This document shows, piece by piece, positions 26,496-37,358 of a stretch of DNA of 64,000 bases. Made by a program: the position numbers and the translations under genes. The notes under the pieces are model-generated. The model searched no databases. It was not told where the DNA came from and was given only the letters and a program-made list of their open reading frames with translations. Source of the DNA: JBCBTD01 sp039818825 (GTDB lineage: Bacteria > Pseudomonadota > Alphaproteobacteria > Geminicoccales > Geminicoccaceae); the NCBI GenBank assembly GCA_039818825.1, contig JBCBTD010000003.1, positions 1 to 64,000 of the forward strand. Reading direction: 5' to 3'. Each line of letters begins with the position of its first letter. The stretch's first letter is position 1.

Positions 26496-27173
26496 CTACG
26501 ACGTCTGAACGAGGTTGATCTCCGAGGCGAACGTCGCCGGGGAGAGTGCGAGTGCGCATTCGACCGCGGCCAACAGATCAGCGAGCGGTATCGGCGTCTG
26601 TGGCGGAAAGCGTCCCTCCGCAATGTCGGCCTCGACCTCTTCGGTGGCGACGTTCCCGGGATTGAGGACCGTCACGCCGACACCACGGCCCGCCAGTTCC
26701 TCGCGAAGCGCGTGCGCCGCGCGCCTCAGACCGTACTTCGATGCCGAGTTCGCGACTTCGCGGGAGGCCAGGTTGTCCAGCCTGGACAACGCGCCGATGA
26801 GGACGATCCGCGGCTTCGGCGATCGTTCGAGGGCGGGCAGCAAGGCACGCATGAGTTTGATCGGCGCCACCAGGTTCAGCGCGATGACGCGGTCGATGTC
26901 GGCGATCGGACCGCCGGCGAAATCGTAGGTTTCCGTGAAGGCACCGGTTTCCCATGTACCCGCACAGAAGACGACCGCATCCAGAGCGTGACCGGCACGC
27001 GTCCGCACGATCTTCTCGATGCCGTCGTCGGTGGTCAGGTCGGCGTCGATCCAGACTCCAGCCGTCGCCGGGGAGCGTGACACGCCGTGCAGCAGCTTTA
27101 CCCGCGACGCGAAGTGCCGGGCTACCGCGGCGCCGATCCCGGAGCTGGCACCGGCGACGAGCAACGACTGCAT
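26496..27173 (-). CDS. Short-chain dehydrogenase/reductase
   Basis: Rossmann-fold NAD(P)-dependent oxidoreductase of 225 residues. The cofactor loop is VAGASSGIGAA; the NAG position reads FCAGTW. The catalytic Ser (IGALS) and Tyr/Lys appear as NSASKYGLRR, where the classical YxxxK is displaced, so the active site is atypical. The ATG at 27173 has GGAGAGTAGGAAG upstream. It is transcribed away from groESL. The substrate is not predictable. Confidence 0.85.
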   Translation of the reverse strand: MQSLLVAGASSGIGAAVARHFASRVKLLHGVSRSPATAGVWIDADLTTDDGIEKIVRTRAGHALDAVVFCAGTWETGAFTETYDFAGGPIADIDRVIALNLVAPIKLMRALLPALERSPKPRIVLIGALSRLDNLASREVANSASKYGLRRAAHALREELAGRGVGVTVLNPGNVATEEVEADIAEGRFPPQTPIPLADLLAAVECALALSPATFASEINLVQTS

Positions 27174-27224
27174 CTTCCTACTCTCCACCGTGGTTCTGAC
27201 CAGCGCGACCGAAGGCGCCTTCCG

Positions 27225-27273
27225 CCGGCGCGACCCACCGGCGCGACCCACCGGCGCGACCCACCGGCGCGAC
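27225..27273 (+). repeat. 13-bp tandem repeat, about 3.8 copies
   Basis: The unit CCGGCGCGACCCA is repeated exactly three times (27225-27263) and followed by a fourth copy that diverges after ten bases. It lies in the region between the divergent SDR and groES genes, about 50 bp upstream of the groES promoter. The function is unknown; tandem units of this size can change copy number by slippage. Confidence 0.85.
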
Positions 27274-27323
27274 GAGGGCGGAGGGAGCCGTGGAAGGCCG
27301 CCACAGAATCCGCAACGGACAGC

Positions 27324-27351
27324 TTGACGCGGCCGAGCGACTCACTACGTA
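27324..27351 (+). promoter_or_regulatory. Probable groESL promoter
   Basis: A -35-like TTGACG (27324-27329) and a -10-like TACGTA (27346-27351) are separated by 16 bp. The CIRCE operator starts 5 bp downstream, so HrcA bound there would block initiation. The -10 match is modest. Confidence 0.5.
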
Positions 27352-27355
27352 GCGC

Positions 27356-27382
27356 CTAGCACTCAGCCACGACGAGTGCCAA
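27356..27382 (+). promoter_or_regulatory. CIRCE element (HrcA operator) upstream of groES
   Basis: CTAGCACTC (27356-27364), nine spacer bases, then GAGTGCCAA (27374-27382). This is the CIRCE inverted repeat (consensus TTAGCACTC-N9-GAGTGCTAA) with one change in each arm. It sits 28 bp before the groES ATG, the standard position for repression of groESL by HrcA and derepression on heat shock. Confidence 0.92.
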
Positions 27383-27410
27383 CAACGCACCCTGAAGTTG
27401 GAGGTGGATC

Positions 27411-27725
27411 ATGGGGTTCACGCCCTTGCATGACCGCGTTCTGGTTCGGCGCATCGATGCCGAAGAGAAGTCCGCGGGCGGCATCATCATTCCCGATACG
27501 GCCAAGGAAAAGCCTCAGCAGGGCGAGGTCATCTCGGTCGGCCCCGGCGCCCGCGACGACGACGGCAACCGACTGACGCCCGACGTCAAGGCCGGCGACA
27601 TCATTCTGTTCGGCAAGTGGTCCGGCACCGAGGTGAAGATCGACGGCGAAGAGCTCTTGATCATGAAGGAGAGCGACATCTTCGGCATCGTCGACACCTC
27701 CTCGAGCGCCAAAGCCGCGGCCTGA
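27411..27725 (+). CDS. groES: Co-chaperonin GroES
   Basis: The 10-kDa lid of the GroEL folding chamber, 104 residues. It shows the family N-terminus FTPLHDRVLVRRIDAEEKSAGGIIIP, with the mobile loop, and the GDIILFGKWSGTEVKIDGEELLIMKESDI region. The ATG at 27411 follows GGAGGTGG. It is the first gene of the CIRCE-regulated groESL operon; groEL begins 43 nt later. Confidence 0.98.
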   Translation: MGFTPLHDRVLVRRIDAEEKSAGGIIIPDTAKEKPQQGEVISVGPGARDDDGNRLTPDVKAGDIILFGKWSGTEVKIDGEELLIMKESDIFGIVDTSSSAKAAA

Positions 27726-27768
27726 GCCGCAGCTCTCGAACACCCCAGTTACAAGGACACTGACGAAC

Positions 27769-29409
<1,641 letters not shown>

Positions 29410-29435
29410 TCGCACCAACGATCGAAGGCCGACGG

Positions 29436-29466
29436 ACGGCGGGGCTCAGGCCCCGCCGTTTGCGTT
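29436..29466 (+). terminator. Rho-independent terminator of groESL
   Basis: ACGGCGGGGC (29436-29445) and GCCCCGCCGT (29450-29459) form a perfect 10-bp stem with a TCAG tetraloop. It is followed by a T-rich tail and begins 26 nt after the groEL stop. Confidence 0.92.
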
Positions 29467-29570
29467 TCAACGCTGCACGCGTTCGTTGAGCTTCCGTGGC
29501 TCTAGTCGCCGATGACGCAAGGGTGTTAGATGCGCCGCCTCGACCATGGACGACCGGGGGGTGGGTTCAA

Positions 29571-30560
29571 ATGCAGATCGTTGTGACCGGCGGCGCCGGT
29601 TTCATCGGCAAAAAGCTCGTCGCAGCGATCGTCGAGCAGGGTGGCCTCGCGGTCGACGGCGAGCAGCGCAGCCTCGAACGGCTTCGGGTGATCGACATCG
29701 CGCCGCCAGAGGGCCTACCTGACGATCCCCGGGTCGAGATCATCACCTCCACGCTCGACGAGCCGGGTGCGCTCGAACGCGTCATCGACGACCGCACCGA
29801 CATGGTCTTCCACTTGGCAGCAGTGGTCAGCGCTGCTGCGGAAGCGGACTTCGACATCGGCATGCGCGCCAACCTCGACGGCACCCGCGCCGTGCTCGAG
29901 GCGTGTCGACGGCTTGCCGACCCGCCGCGTCTGGTGTTCGCCAGCTCGGTCGCCGTCTACGGCGGACCAGTCATCGAGGATGTCATCACGGACACCACGC
30001 ATCTCACGCCCCAGACTTCTTACGGCGTCCAGAAGGCTGTCGGCGAACTGCTGGTCATGGATTATCACCGCAAGGGCTTCATCGACGGCCGCAGCCTGCG
30101 CTTGCCCACGATCGTGGTTCGCCCGGGCAAGCCGAACAAGGCGGCATCGACCTGGGCAAGCTCGATCATTCGCGAGCCGTTGGCCGGCGAGCGGGCCGTC
30201 TGCCCGGTAAGGCGCGAGTCCGAGATGTACGTCTTGTCGCCGCGGCGGACGGTCGAAGCGCTGCTCCACGCGGTCGACATGGACGGCGCGACGATCGGCA
30301 AGGAGCGGGCGATCCTGCTCCCCGGGGCCACCGTCAACGTCGGTGAGATGCTGGCAGTGCTGGAGGCGGTCGGTGGCAAGGCTGCTTTGGACCGCGTGGT
30401 GTTCGAGCCCGACCCGGCCATCCAGGCGATCGTCGACGGCTGGCCACGCCACTTCGCCGCGGAGAGGGCCCGACGCCTTGGCTTCCGCGACGACGAGAGC
30501 TTCGAAGCGGCAGTCCGGGCCCACGTCGAGGACGAACTGGGTGGTGTCGTGGCGACCTGA
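29571..30560 (+). CDS. denD: NAD-dependent epimerase/dehydratase, DenD (D-erythronate dehydrogenase)-like
   Basis: Extended SDR of 329 residues. The glycine motif GGAGFIG is at 7-13, the active Ser lies in FASSVAVYGG and the Tyr-Lys pair is Y151/K155 (SYGVQKA). The RSLRLPTIVVRPGKPNKAASTWAS segment and overall length fit the DenD family, which oxidises D-erythronate to 2-oxo-D-erythronate in tetronate use. No other tetronate genes (denK, otnC/otnI) are adjacent, so the assignment rests on sequence only. The ATG at 29571 has a GGGGGGTGGG ribosome site. Confidence 0.8.
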   Translation: MQIVVTGGAGFIGKKLVAAIVEQGGLAVDGEQRSLERLRVIDIAPPEGLPDDPRVEIITSTLDEPGALERVIDDRTDMVFHLAAVVSAAAEADFDIGMRANLDGTRAVLEACRRLADPPRLVFASSVAVYGGPVIEDVITDTTHLTPQTSYGVQKAVGELLVMDYHRKGFIDGRSLRLPTIVVRPGKPNKAASTWASSIIREPLAGERAVCPVRRESEMYVLSPRRTVEALLHAVDMDGATIGKERAILLPGATVNVGEMLAVLEAVGGKAALDRVVFEPDPAIQAIVDGWPRHFAAERARRLGFRDDESFEAAVRAHVEDELGGVVAT

Positions 30561-30572
30561 GCGTCGAGACCC

Positions 30573-31973
30573 TCAGCCGTTGACCAGCAGGTGGCAGGCG
30601 ATGCCGGCAGCGAAACCCGCCGCGATGGCTGGTGTCCAACGCAGGTGCGACGAGAACGTGTAGTGGCCGTGGCCGACGGCGAGCAAGGCGACGCCTGCAG
30701 CTGAGCCAATGGCGAGCAGGCTGCCGCCGACGCCGGTCGTGAAGGTGATCAGCAGCCATTGATGGTCGCTGAGCACCGGGTCCATCGTCAGCACCGCGAA
30801 CATCACAGGGATGTTGTCGATCACCGCGGAGATCACGCCCAGCAAGATGTGCGTCACGGTCGGCCCGAGACCGCCGTAGAGCGTGCCGGCCATCAGCTCC
30901 AGGTAACCGATGAACGCGAGGCCGCCGACGCAGAACATGATGCCGTAGAAGAACAGGAGCGTGTCCCACTCGACCTCGGCAACCGCCTCGAAAATGTCGA
31001 AGCTCGGCTCGTCCGGCTGGCGGCTCAGGCGCAGCTGGTAGAAGTGCGTCATCAGCAAGGACAGGCCGGTCATCATGCCGAGGAACGCCGGCAGTTCCAG
31101 CACCTGCTCGAACGTCACGGCCAGCGAGATGGTCAGGACGCCGAGAAGAATTGCCCGCTTGGCCCCGCGATGGAGACGTGCCCCCTGGCTCTCGACCAAC
31201 GGGCAGCCGTTGGCGATGTGGCGGCTCATCAGCAGCGCGGGAATGAGGTAGGCGACCAACGACGGACCGACCAGCGCGAAGAATGCGAAGAAGTCGAGCT
31301 TGCCGGCCTGCCAGACCATCAAGGTCGTGAGGTCGCCGAACGGGCTGAAGGCGCCGCCGGTATTGGACGCACAGACGATGTTGACGAGGCCGAGGGCGAT
31401 GAAACGCGTCTGGCCGATGCCGACCGTCGCCACCACGGCGCCCATGACCAACGCCGTGGTCAGGTTGTCGGCCACGGCGGAGAGGCAGAAGGCGAGGAAG
31501 CCGGTCGCCCAGAACACGCCTCGATAGCTCAAGCGGCTACGCACCAGGCGTTCGCGCAGCGCCACGAACACGTTGAGCCGGTCCAAAGCAGCGATGTAGG
31601 TCATCGCGGCGAGCAGGAACAACGCCAGAGCGCCATATTCGTCGAGGTCGTGAAACACGGCTTCGCGCACCTCATGGCGCTCGATGCCGTAGGTCGGCGC
31701 AGCCCAGGCGACCAACATCCAGGTCAGTCCTGCCGCGAGAATGACCGGCTTGGACTTGCGCAGGCCGGTGCGCTCCTCGGTCATGACCAAGGCGTAGGCC
31801 AAGACGAAGATCAAGAGGCAGGAGAGCGAGCGCGGGTCCGTCAACAGCGACGACGGCACCACTGGCGCCACCACGGCGGTCCACACCAAGTTGCCGACCA
31901 CGATGACCGCGATCCCGATCGCTACCAAGAACGGCCAGCGAGCCGTCGGCCGAAGCCGGGCAACGGATATCAA
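30573..31973 (-). CDS. nhaD: Na+/H+ antiporter NhaD
   Basis: Integral membrane antiporter of the ion-transporter superfamily, 466 residues with about 11-13 hydrophobic segments. Motifs include SAVADNLTTALVMG, ASNTGGAFSPFGDLTTLMVW and GVISAVIDNIPVMFA, all typical of NhaD. It exports Na+ (or Li+) for H+. The start is TTG at 31973 with GGAG upstream; no better start fits. It converges on denD, 12 bp apart. Confidence 0.93.
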   Translation of the reverse strand: MISVARLRPTARWPFLVAIGIAVIVVGNLVWTAVVAPVVPSSLLTDPRSLSCLLIFVLAYALVMTEERTGLRKSKPVILAAGLTWMLVAWAAPTYGIERHEVREAVFHDLDEYGALALFLLAAMTYIAALDRLNVFVALRERLVRSRLSYRGVFWATGFLAFCLSAVADNLTTALVMGAVVATVGIGQTRFIALGLVNIVCASNTGGAFSPFGDLTTLMVWQAGKLDFFAFFALVGPSLVAYLIPALLMSRHIANGCPLVESQGARLHRGAKRAILLGVLTISLAVTFEQVLELPAFLGMMTGLSLLMTHFYQLRLSRQPDEPSFDIFEAVAEVEWDTLLFFYGIMFCVGGLAFIGYLELMAGTLYGGLGPTVTHILLGVISAVIDNIPVMFAVLTMDPVLSDHQWLLITFTTGVGGSLLAIGSAAGVALLAVGHGHYTFSSHLRWTPAIAAGFAAGIACHLLVNG

Positions 31974-32096
31974 GGGCAGTCTCCGCGCTCGTCGAACCGG
32001 TGATGCGGGGACAACTATTACGCCCTTAGGGTTGAACCCACGTTAGCATCAACGTGTCATGGACGAAGGCACGAGCCGAACGCGACTTGACCGAAT

Positions 32097-33593
32097 TCAA
32101 CCCAAAATGGGCATCGAGAACTCCGAGCCAGCGCGGATGCCGGTTGGCCAGCGCGCGGTCACGGCCTTCTGCTTGGTGTAGAAGCGCACGCCCTCAGGCC
32201 CGTGGGTGTGCATGTCGCCGAACAGCGACCGCTTCCATCCGCCAAAGCTGTGGTACGCGACCGGCACGGGAATCGGCACGTTGATGCCGACCATGCCGAT
32301 CTGAACCTCGTTGGCGAAGCTCCGTGCTGCGTCGCCATCGCGGGTGAAGATCGCCGTTCCGTTGCCGAACTCGTGGTCGTTCACCAGCTTCACCGCGGCG
32401 GCATAGTCGGGAACGCGTACGACCGACAACACCGGGCCGAAGATCTCCTCTCGGTAGATCCGCATCGTCGGCTTCACGTCATCGAACAACGTGCCACCCA
32501 TGAAAAAGCCGCTGCCGAAACCCTGCATTTGGAAGTCGCGGCCATCCACCACCAGGGTCGCGCCCTCCTTCTCGCCGAGTTCGACGTAGCCGCGCACCTT
32601 GGCCAGATGCTCGGCCGTGACCAGCGGGCCCATCTCCACCTCGGGCTCCGTGCCGGGACCGATGCGAAGCTGGCGCACCTTGGGCGCCAAGCGCTCGATC
32701 AAGGCGTCGCCGACTTGATCGCCGACGGCGACGGCCACCGAGACTGCCATGCACCGCTCGCCGGCCGAGCCGTAGCCGGCACCCATCAGCGCGTCGGTCG
32801 CCTGGGCGAGATCGGCGTCCGGCATCACGACCATGTGGTTCTTGGCACCGCCCAAAGCCTGGCACCGTTTGCCGTGGGCCGCCGCCGTCCTGTAGATGTA
32901 CTCGGCGGTCGGCGTTGCCCCGACGAAGCTGACGGCCGCCACGTCGGGATGGGTCAGAATCGCGTTCACGGCGTCCTTGTCACCGTTCACCACGTTCACG
33001 ACGCCGGGCGGCACCCCGGCCTCTAGTGCCAGTTCGCCGAGCCGCGTTGGGCAGGAAGGGTCTTTCTCGGACGGCTTGAGGATGAACGTGTTGCCGCAGG
33101 CGATCGCCAACGGGAACATCCAGAGCGGGATCATCGCCGGGAAATTGAACGGGGTGATACCGGCGCAGACCCCAACCGGTTGGCGGAAGCTGGTAAGGTC
33201 GATCCCCTCGCCGACGTCGGCCGAGAACTCGCCCTTGAGCATCTGCGGGATGCCACACGCGAACTCGACGACCTCGAGACCGCGGGTGACCGAACCCCTG
33301 GCGTCCTCCAGGGTCTTGCCGTGCTCGGCCGTGACGAGCGCAGCCAACTCGTCGATGTTCTGCTCGATCAACGTTTTCAGGCGAAACATGACCCGCGCAC
33401 GCTTGATCGGCGTGGTCGCCGCCCAGGCCGGCAGCGCAGATTTCGCCATCCGCACCGCTTGGTCGACCACCGCAGCGTCGGCGAGCAGCACTTCGCTGGC
33501 GAGTTCGCCCGTCGCCGGATTGAACACGGGCCCGGTTCGGCCGCTGCCACCGATCACGACCTCGCCGCCGATCAAATGCCCGATCGTCGTCAT
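32097..33593 (-). CDS. mmsA: CoA-acylating methylmalonate-semialdehyde dehydrogenase
   Basis: Aldehyde dehydrogenase of 498 residues, the NAD- and CoA-dependent type that converts (methyl)malonate semialdehyde to propionyl- or acetyl-CoA in valine, myo-inositol or beta-alanine breakdown. The nucleophile is C281 in GSAGERCMAVSVA. GVCAGITPFNFPAMIPLWMFPLA and the GWKRSLFGDMHTHGPEGVRFYT end are MmsA signatures. It lies 40 bp downstream of pepN on the same strand. A 3-hydroxyisobutyrate-dehydrogenase-like gene, the preceding step of valine catabolism, sits about 2.9 kb away. Confidence 0.95.
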   Translation of the reverse strand: MTTIGHLIGGEVVIGGSGRTGPVFNPATGELASEVLLADAAVVDQAVRMAKSALPAWAATTPIKRARVMFRLKTLIEQNIDELAALVTAEHGKTLEDARGSVTRGLEVVEFACGIPQMLKGEFSADVGEGIDLTSFRQPVGVCAGITPFNFPAMIPLWMFPLAIACGNTFILKPSEKDPSCPTRLGELALEAGVPPGVVNVVNGDKDAVNAILTHPDVAAVSFVGATPTAEYIYRTAAAHGKRCQALGGAKNHMVVMPDADLAQATDALMGAGYGSAGERCMAVSVAVAVGDQVGDALIERLAPKVRQLRIGPGTEPEVEMGPLVTAEHLAKVRGYVELGEKEGATLVVDGRDFQMQGFGSGFFMGGTLFDDVKPTMRIYREEIFGPVLSVVRVPDYAAAVKLVNDHEFGNGTAIFTRDGDAARSFANEVQIGMVGINVPIPVPVAYHSFGGWKRSLFGDMHTHGPEGVRFYTKQKAVTARWPTGIRAGSEFSMPILG

Positions 33594-33633
33594 GCTGCTC
33601 CCTCCCTTGGCGCCGGCCCGTTGGCGCAGGCGA

Positions 33634-36297
33634 TCAGCTTGCCGCGTTGGCGGGGGCGTCGTCGAGTGACTTGTTCACGATCTCGAAGACATCGCGCGAC
33701 AAGCCTTCGACGGCACCGATCCGCTGCAGCTCCGCCCGCTGCAAGTGTTGGCGGCCCGGATCGTACCGTCGCCAGCGGTTGAACGCCGTCGCCAAGCGCG
33801 CCGCCACTTGCGGATTGCGTCGATCCAGCTCCAGCACCATGTCGGCGACCAACCGATAACCGGCGCCGTCGTCGCGGTGGAAACCGCGGGGGTTGCCGGT
33901 GGCGAACACTCCGACGACCGAACGCACCCGGTTCGGATTGCCGAGCGAGAACGCTGGATGATCGAGTAGACCCTGGACCTCCTCGACCGCAGTTGCGCGC
34001 TCCGCCATCGCCTGCACCGCGAACCACTTGTTGACGACCAGCGGTTCCGCCTTCCAGCGCTCGAAGAACGCCCCCAGGGTCGGCGCGCGCTCCGGCCAGT
34101 CGCGCCGGGCGACGATCGCCAACGCCGCGAGCTGATCGGTCATGTTGTCGGCGCCGACCGCCTGCTGTACTGCGTCGGGTCGAATGCGATCGGGATCGCC
34201 GTGAGCGAGGTAGGCGAGACATGTGTTGCGCAGCCGTCGTCGCCCCATCGCCGCGCTGTCGAGACTGAAGGTCTCGTCGGCCAACTCGGCCATGGTCGCG
34301 GACCATGAGGCCGCGAGGCTCTTGCCCAACGCCCGCTGTGCCGCCTCACGAGCCGCGGCGATCGCATCGACGTCGATCTGCGCCATCTGCTCGCCGAGAT
34401 AGACCGCCGAGGGCAGGCCCAAGAGCTGTGATTTGAACGCCGGCTGGATCGTCGGGTCGCCCAACACCGTGCCGAACGCCTCGACGAGCCGGCTCGGCAG
34501 CACCAATGGCACGCCGCTCTGGTACTGCTCGACCAGGTGCAGAAGCGTTCTCAGCGCCAACGTCTGACCGGCATCCCAGCGGGCGAAACCATCGGTGTCG
34601 TGGGCCAGCAAATGCGCGAGTTCGTCGCCGCCGAAGCCAACCTCCAGCTTCACCGGAGCCGAATAGCCTCGTAGCAACGACGGAACCGGTGGCGAGTCGA
34701 CGTCCTCGAAGACGAATCGACTCTTGTGATCCGTCAGCTCCAAAACCCGGTCGGTGCCGGCCGGCGCGTTCTCGCCGCGCAAGCGCAAGGGCACGGCTTC
34801 GCCAACGGCGTCGATCAGGCCCATGCGGATCGGCACATGGAAGGGTTCCTTCATGGGCTGACCCGGGGTGGGCGGCGTCGTTTGTTCGATGTCCAGGGTG
34901 TAGGTACGAGCCTCCTGGTCGTAGTGGCCGCGGACCGCGAGCCGCGGCGTGCCCGCTTGCCGGTACCAACGGAAGAAGTCGCCGAAGTCGCGGCCCGAGG
35001 CGTTGCTCATCGCAGCGACGAAATCCTCGCAGGTGACCGCCTTCCCATCATGTCGCTGGAAGTAAAGATCCATACCGCGGCGGAACGCGGACTCGCCGAT
35101 GAGCGTGTGGATCATCCGGATGACTTCGGCACCCTTCTCGTACACGGTGCGGGTGTAGAAGTTGTTGATCTCGACGTAGCTGTCGGGACGGATCGGGTGG
35201 GCTAGCGGGCCGGCGTCCTCGGGAAACTGGCCCTCACGCAAGAGAGCCACGTCGCCGATCCGCTTGACGTCGCGATCGTGGTGGTCCGCGGTGAACTCCT
35301 GGTCGCGGAAGACGGTCAGCCCTTCCTTCAGCGTCAGCTGGAACCAGTCGCGGCAGGTCACCCGGTTGCCGGTCCAGTTGTGGAAGTACTCGTGGGCGAT
35401 GATCCGTTCGACATTGACGAAATCGTGGTCGGTCGAGGTGTCGCGCCGAGCCAACGTCGCCGCGGTGTTGAATACGTTGAGGCCCTTGTTTTCCATCGCC
35501 CCCATGTTGAAATCGCTCACGGCGACGATGTTGTAGACATCGAGGTCGTATTCGAGGCCGAAACGTGCCTCGTCCCATGCCATTGCCCGTTTCAGGCTGT
35601 CCATTGCATGGGCGCACTGATCGATGAAGGCAGCTTCGCTGTAGATGCGAAGATCGACGTGGCGCCCGGATGCGGTGCGGAACCCGTCCTCCAGCACCGC
35701 CAAATCACCGGCGACCAGGGCGAAAAGGTAGGCCGGCTTGGGATAGGGGTCTTCCCAGGTCGCAAAATGCCAGCCGTCGCCGAAGCTGCCGGACGACACC
35801 GGGTTGCCGTTCGACAGGAGCACTGGCGCCGTCGCCAACGGCGCCTCCAACCGTACCCGGTAGCGCGCCAACACGTCGGGTCGGTCCAAGAAGTACGTGA
35901 TCCGCCGGAAGCCTTGGGCCTCGCATTGGGTGCAGAATACGCCATTCGAGACGTAGAGACCCATGAGCTTGGTGTTGGCCGCCGGATCGATCCGGACGGC
36001 CGTCTCCAAGGTGAAGCGCTCAGGCGGACGAATCAGGACCAGTCCCTCCGCCGTCTGCCGATACGCGTCTGCCGCAGCCGGCACCCCGTCGATGCGAACG
36101 TCGAGCAACTCCAGGCCCTCGCCATGGAGCAACAGTTCGCCCACCGGGATGGCGGTAGCGCGCGCCATGTGCAGGCGAGCCCGCACGATGGTCCGGTCGG
36201 GGATCAACCGGAACGTCAGGTCGGCCGTCTCCACGCGGTAGTCTGGCGCACGGTAGTCGGCCAGCCGCACGGTTTGCGGAGTCGGTCCTTGGCTCAT
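33634..36297 (-). CDS. pepN: Aminopeptidase N (M1 family)
   Basis: Zinc aminopeptidase of 887 residues, cytosolic, removing N-terminal residues from peptides. The exopeptidase motif GAMEN is at 266-270, and zinc ligands H302/H306 (HEYFH) and E325 (LKEG) are in place. The C-terminal helical domain matches the E. coli PepN subfamily in length. The ATG at 36297 starts MSQGPTPQTVRLADYRAPDY, the family N-terminus; longer frames are unsupported. It is followed by mmsA and is divergent from the 36469 gene. Confidence 0.96.
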   Translation of the reverse strand: MSQGPTPQTVRLADYRAPDYRVETADLTFRLIPDRTIVRARLHMARATAIPVGELLLHGEGLELLDVRIDGVPAAADAYRQTAEGLVLIRPPERFTLETAVRIDPAANTKLMGLYVSNGVFCTQCEAQGFRRITYFLDRPDVLARYRVRLEAPLATAPVLLSNGNPVSSGSFGDGWHFATWEDPYPKPAYLFALVAGDLAVLEDGFRTASGRHVDLRIYSEAAFIDQCAHAMDSLKRAMAWDEARFGLEYDLDVYNIVAVSDFNMGAMENKGLNVFNTAATLARRDTSTDHDFVNVERIIAHEYFHNWTGNRVTCRDWFQLTLKEGLTVFRDQEFTADHHDRDVKRIGDVALLREGQFPEDAGPLAHPIRPDSYVEINNFYTRTVYEKGAEVIRMIHTLIGESAFRRGMDLYFQRHDGKAVTCEDFVAAMSNASGRDFGDFFRWYRQAGTPRLAVRGHYDQEARTYTLDIEQTTPPTPGQPMKEPFHVPIRMGLIDAVGEAVPLRLRGENAPAGTDRVLELTDHKSRFVFEDVDSPPVPSLLRGYSAPVKLEVGFGGDELAHLLAHDTDGFARWDAGQTLALRTLLHLVEQYQSGVPLVLPSRLVEAFGTVLGDPTIQPAFKSQLLGLPSAVYLGEQMAQIDVDAIAAAREAAQRALGKSLAASWSATMAELADETFSLDSAAMGRRRLRNTCLAYLAHGDPDRIRPDAVQQAVGADNMTDQLAALAIVARRDWPERAPTLGAFFERWKAEPLVVNKWFAVQAMAERATAVEEVQGLLDHPAFSLGNPNRVRSVVGVFATGNPRGFHRDDGAGYRLVADMVLELDRRNPQVAARLATAFNRWRRYDPGRQHLQRAELQRIGAVEGLSRDVFEIVNKSLDDAPANAAS

Positions 36298-36468
36298 GAT
36301 GTCCAGCGGGAAGATCGGGTCCAGTGACGTCGTATGACGGAACACCCGCTGGGTTGTCCAGCCTTGCCCACCCTCCGGCTCGCCCCACAGAGGCTGAAGC
36401 TTGCCGCGGAACCGCGGCCAATTTATGGAACCGCGCACGATCACAGAGCAAGTCGCCGAGGAGGCTGA

Positions 36469-37341
36469 ATGGCGCGTTGCGCGTTTCTGGGACTGGGCGT
36501 CATGGGCGGGCCCATGGCCGGCCACCTGGTGGCCGCCGGGCACGAGGTCGCCGTCTACAACCGCACCGCCGCCAAGGCTGACGCGTGGGTGACGGCGCAT
36601 GGCGGCCGCAGCGCCGGCACGCCGGCAGCAGCCGCCACCGGCGCCGAGTTCGTGCTACTTTGCCTCGGCAACGACGACGACGTCCGCAGCGTCGTCCATG
36701 GCGACGAGGGCGTGCTCGCCAGCACGCCCCGGAACGCCGTGATCGTCGACCACACAACCGCATCCGCCGATCTCGCGCGCGAGCTTGCCGCCGCGGCGGA
36801 AGCGCTCGGTGCCGGCTTCGTCGACGCGCCGGTGAGCGGCGGCCAGGCAGGCGCCCAGAACGGCACCTTGACGATCATGTGCGGCGGCTCGAACCAAGCG
36901 TTCGATCGGGTGGAACCGGTGCTCCGCTCTTACGGACGCGCCGTGACGCTGATGGGCGATGCAGGTGCCGGGCAGTTGACCAAGATGGTCAATCAGATCT
37001 GCATCGCCGGCTTGCTCCAAGGTCTCGCCGAGGGCGCCAACTTCGCCCGCGCCGCCGGTCTCGATACGGACCGGGTGGTCGAGGTCATCGCCAAGGGTGC
37101 TGCGCAGAGCTGGCAGATGGAGAACCGCTGGCCGACGATGATCCGCGACGAGTTCGAGTTCGGCTTCGCAGTCGACTGGATGCGCAAGGACCTGGGCATC
37201 TGCCTCGACGAAGCGAAGCGCAACGGCGCAGCTCTGCCGGTGACCGCCCTGGTCGACCAATTCTACCGCCAGATCCAGATGGCCGGCGGTGGTCGATGGG
37301 ACACCTCCAGCTTGATCCGCAACCTGTCGTCCCGGCGCTGA
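36469..37341 (+). CDS. 3-hydroxyisobutyrate/beta-hydroxyacid dehydrogenase family protein
   Basis: NAD(P)-dependent beta-hydroxyacid dehydrogenase of 290 residues. It has the N-terminal FLGLGVMGGPMA Rossmann motif, the substrate loop DAPVSGGQAGAQNGTLT and catalytic K172 in GQLTKMVNQ. The family covers 3-hydroxyisobutyrate dehydrogenase (MmsB), tartronate semialdehyde reductase and glyoxylate reductase, which cannot be told apart here. Closeness to mmsA favours a semialdehyde/valine link but is only suggestive. The ATG at 36469 has GAGGAGG 4 nt upstream. Confidence 0.9.
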   Translation: MARCAFLGLGVMGGPMAGHLVAAGHEVAVYNRTAAKADAWVTAHGGRSAGTPAAAATGAEFVLLCLGNDDDVRSVVHGDEGVLASTPRNAVIVDHTTASADLARELAAAAEALGAGFVDAPVSGGQAGAQNGTLTIMCGGSNQAFDRVEPVLRSYGRAVTLMGDAGAGQLTKMVNQICIAGLLQGLAEGANFARAAGLDTDRVVEVIAKGAAQSWQMENRWPTMIRDEFEFGFAVDWMRKDLGICLDEAKRNGAALPVTALVDQFYRQIQMAGGGRWDTSSLIRNLSSRR

Positions 37342-37358
37342 ACCAGGCCACGTTGCCG

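Noticed and set aside
30759..32003. Plus-strand 414-codon frame opposite nhaD
   Set aside because: His/Asp/Glu/Arg/Gln-rich shadow with no domain; nhaD on the other strand is complete.
31974..32096. tRNA-like GGTTGAACCC stretch upstream of nhaD
   Set aside because: Only a T-arm-like palindrome; acceptor, D and anticodon arms cannot be formed around it.
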